Origin: Mesobacillus boroniphilus
GTDB lineage: Bacteria > Bacillota > Bacilli > Bacillales > Cytobacillaceae
Reading direction: 5' to 3'
DNA: 64,000 bases
Assembly: GCF_018424685.1 (NCBI RefSeq)
Contig: NZ_QTKX01000001.1
Location: 2,170,001-2,234,000 of the forward strand
The notes beneath the pieces are model-generated. The model was given only the letters and a program-made list of their open reading frames with translations. It searched no databases and had not been told where the DNA came from. This document shows positions 63,008 through 64,000 of the stretch, in pieces. Position numbers and translations under genes: made by a program. Numbering within the stretch: the stretch's first letter is position 1; every line of letters begins with the position of its first letter.

Positions 63008-63718
63008 TTATGGGTTGAAGTTGAGGCTTTCCCTCGGATTTCCATTCTTCCGGTCATAATCAATATTCCTTGTTCTGCTGAAAGTTCCTTCATCCTCTAT
63101 AATATTCAGCTCTCTGTCTTCAATATATGGGAGGACTGCCTTCCTGATTTTCTCTTTTGTTTGTTTTTTCAATGACTTATCTTTAAAAGTCACGGCAATT
63201 TCAACTTTCTGGCCAAACAATACAGATCTCACTTTATCGACATTGTCGACAGACTCGGCGGCAATCCCTACTTTGCGGGCCAATCTGTTATCTTGTTCAG
63301 TATTAAAATATATTCTTGCCTGGCCGCTTCCCCTTTGCTCATTCAGGTGTCCATGGTAATTTAAATCACCCCGGCTATATTTATTATCTCTTTGGAAAAA
63401 GTTATGGTCATGGTCAGATCGCGGGACGGTTGGATTCGGAGGATTGCCATTTTCATCTCTGGACTGGAGCATCCTCCGTTTTCTGCTTTCTGCGGCTAAT
63501 CCCTCTTTCCCAAAATTATGGTCAAAAATTTCCGTGATCGCACCTTCTCTATCATCCATCACGTCAATTTCATTCCCTTTTTCATTCGAGTAATAGCCAA
63601 GTGGCTGCCCACGGTCGGTATTCCGTCCCTGAACAGCTGCTTCATCATTTCCGTTACAAGCCGTCACTCCTATTGTGAGCAAGGAAACTATAGGTACGAA
63701 CAACATCCTTTTGTTCAA
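63008..63718 (-). CDS. YhcN/YlaJ-family sporulation lipoprotein, CoxA-like
   Basis: About 236 residues. Signal peptide with lipobox IGVTAC (lipid-modified Cys at about 21), a low-complexity middle rich in Asn, Asp and Arg, and a C-terminal YhcN/YlaJ domain (RLARKVGIAAESVDNVDKVR, VEIAVTFKDKSLKKQTKEKI). Position near bofC suggests the CoxA (YrbB) branch, a spore cortex protein in B. subtilis. TTG at 63718 has GGGGG upstream; ATG at 63733 is possible but poorly spaced. The csbX gene between coxA and bofC in B. subtilis is absent. Confidence 0.82.
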   Translation of the reverse strand: MNKRMLFVPIVSLLTIGVTACNGNDEAAVQGRNTDRGQPLGYYSNEKGNEIDVMDDREGAITEIFDHNFGKEGLAAESRKRRMLQSRDENGNPPNPTVPRSDHDHNFFQRDNKYSRGDLNYHGHLNEQRGSGQARIYFNTEQDNRLARKVGIAAESVDNVDKVRSVLFGQKVEIAVTFKDKSLKKQTKEKIRKAVLPYIEDRELNIIEDEGTFSRTRNIDYDRKNGNPRESLNFNP

Positions 63719-63819
63719 TCGAAAAACCCCCATCCTAGCTAAAATGAGCACTTTTTAATGCTCATTATTAGGTTGCGGATGGGGCTGGATTTTCATTCTG
63801 ACAGATACGTCCAAAAAAC

Positions 63820-64000
63820 CTAACCATTTAGTCTTGATTTCACTTCTTCCTGGAATTGTTTCCTGTCCTGAAACTGGCTGACAGTCATTTCAACAATTGG
63901 TGCCAGATTATACGGTTTTGGCTGATTTCTTCCTCTTAACAAGCGATTCCACTCCCTTAAAATATCAGCAGGGTACAATAGCCCGTATAAAAAGGCATCA
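63820..64000 (-). CDS. C-terminal end of an unidentified gene (possibly YutH/CotS-type spore coat protein)
   Basis: The last 59 codons of a minus-strand gene that runs off the window, ending FQEEVKSRLNG. The segment has LLYPADILREWNRLLRGR and an amphipathic tail. The aromatic YGLLYP start and neighbouring sporulation genes hint at a YutH/CotS kinase-like coat protein, but this is weak. No clear terminator follows; a short GAGCA/TGCTC hairpin lies about 60 bases on. Confidence 0.5.
   Translation of the reverse strand, partial: DAFLYGLLYPADILREWNRLLRGRNQPKPYNLAPIVEMTVSQFQDRKQFQEEVKSRLNG

Overview
The window is a chromosomal segment of a low-to-moderate GC, endospore-forming Firmicute of the family Bacillaceae. 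Evidence: the sporulation genes sda, sigK, yjcZ-type, spoVB, bofC and a coxA-like lipoprotein gene; T-box leaders on alaS and hisS; Bacillus-type AGGAGG ribosome sites with frequent TTG starts; and a gene order from about 13 kb to 62 kb that closely follows the Bacillus subtilis yrr/yrz/yrv/yrb region. The species cannot be fixed from sequence reading alone; a Mesobacillus- or Cytobacillus-like Bacillus is a guess. No rRNA, tRNA, prophage, CRISPR array or complete insertion sequence was seen.

Region 1 (1-13,000) is a mosaic. It holds sda, divergent psd and pssA, an M3 oligopeptidase, a YjcZ microprotein, an orphan OmpR-type response regulator, a four-gene sulfur operon (DsrE-like, TusA, SQR-like flavoprotein, DUF1641), an uninterrupted sigK, a cluster of very small ORFs around yrzI, then yrhC, mtnN and mtaD for recycling S-adenosyl by-products.

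Region 2 (13,000-36,000) is conserved housekeeping, almost all on the minus strand: yrzA (plus), yrrS-pbpI, greA, udk, the tRNA wobble-uridine genes trhP2-trhP1-trmR, mltG, yrzB-ruvX-ireB, alaS behind a T-box, yrrI, yrzQ, yrzR, yrrD, recD2, yrrB, mnmA with its cysteine desulfurase yrvO, cymR, and divergent rarA. tRNA thiolation, cysteine metabolism and repair genes sit together.

Region 3 (36,000-64,000) holds tcdA, 6S RNA, aspS and hisS behind a T-box, yrzK, the amidase yrvJ, dtd-relA, apt-recJ, yrvD, a cation exporter, secDF, comN, spoVB, yrbG, yrzE, yajC-tgt-queA (queuosine), yrzS-ruvB-ruvA, bofC, a coxA-like gene and a cut-off gene at the right edge.

The unexplained layer is between genes. 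At least seven small non-autonomous elements have GGCT-type terminal inverted repeats and 8-bp AT-rich target duplications that can be read directly; three end at or within 2 bp of a stop codon. Two loci carry hairpin units sharing a GGACAAA/TTTGTCC core at exactly 52-bp spacing, and one locus carries an ATAGCGAAA motif at exactly 20-bp spacing. A promoter, four to five micro-ORFs with strong ribosome sites, and a pair of look-alike terminators make the yrzI locus (8,964-9,771) the best candidate for an under-described regulatory system. All identifications come from reading the sequence and recalled knowledge; no database search was run.
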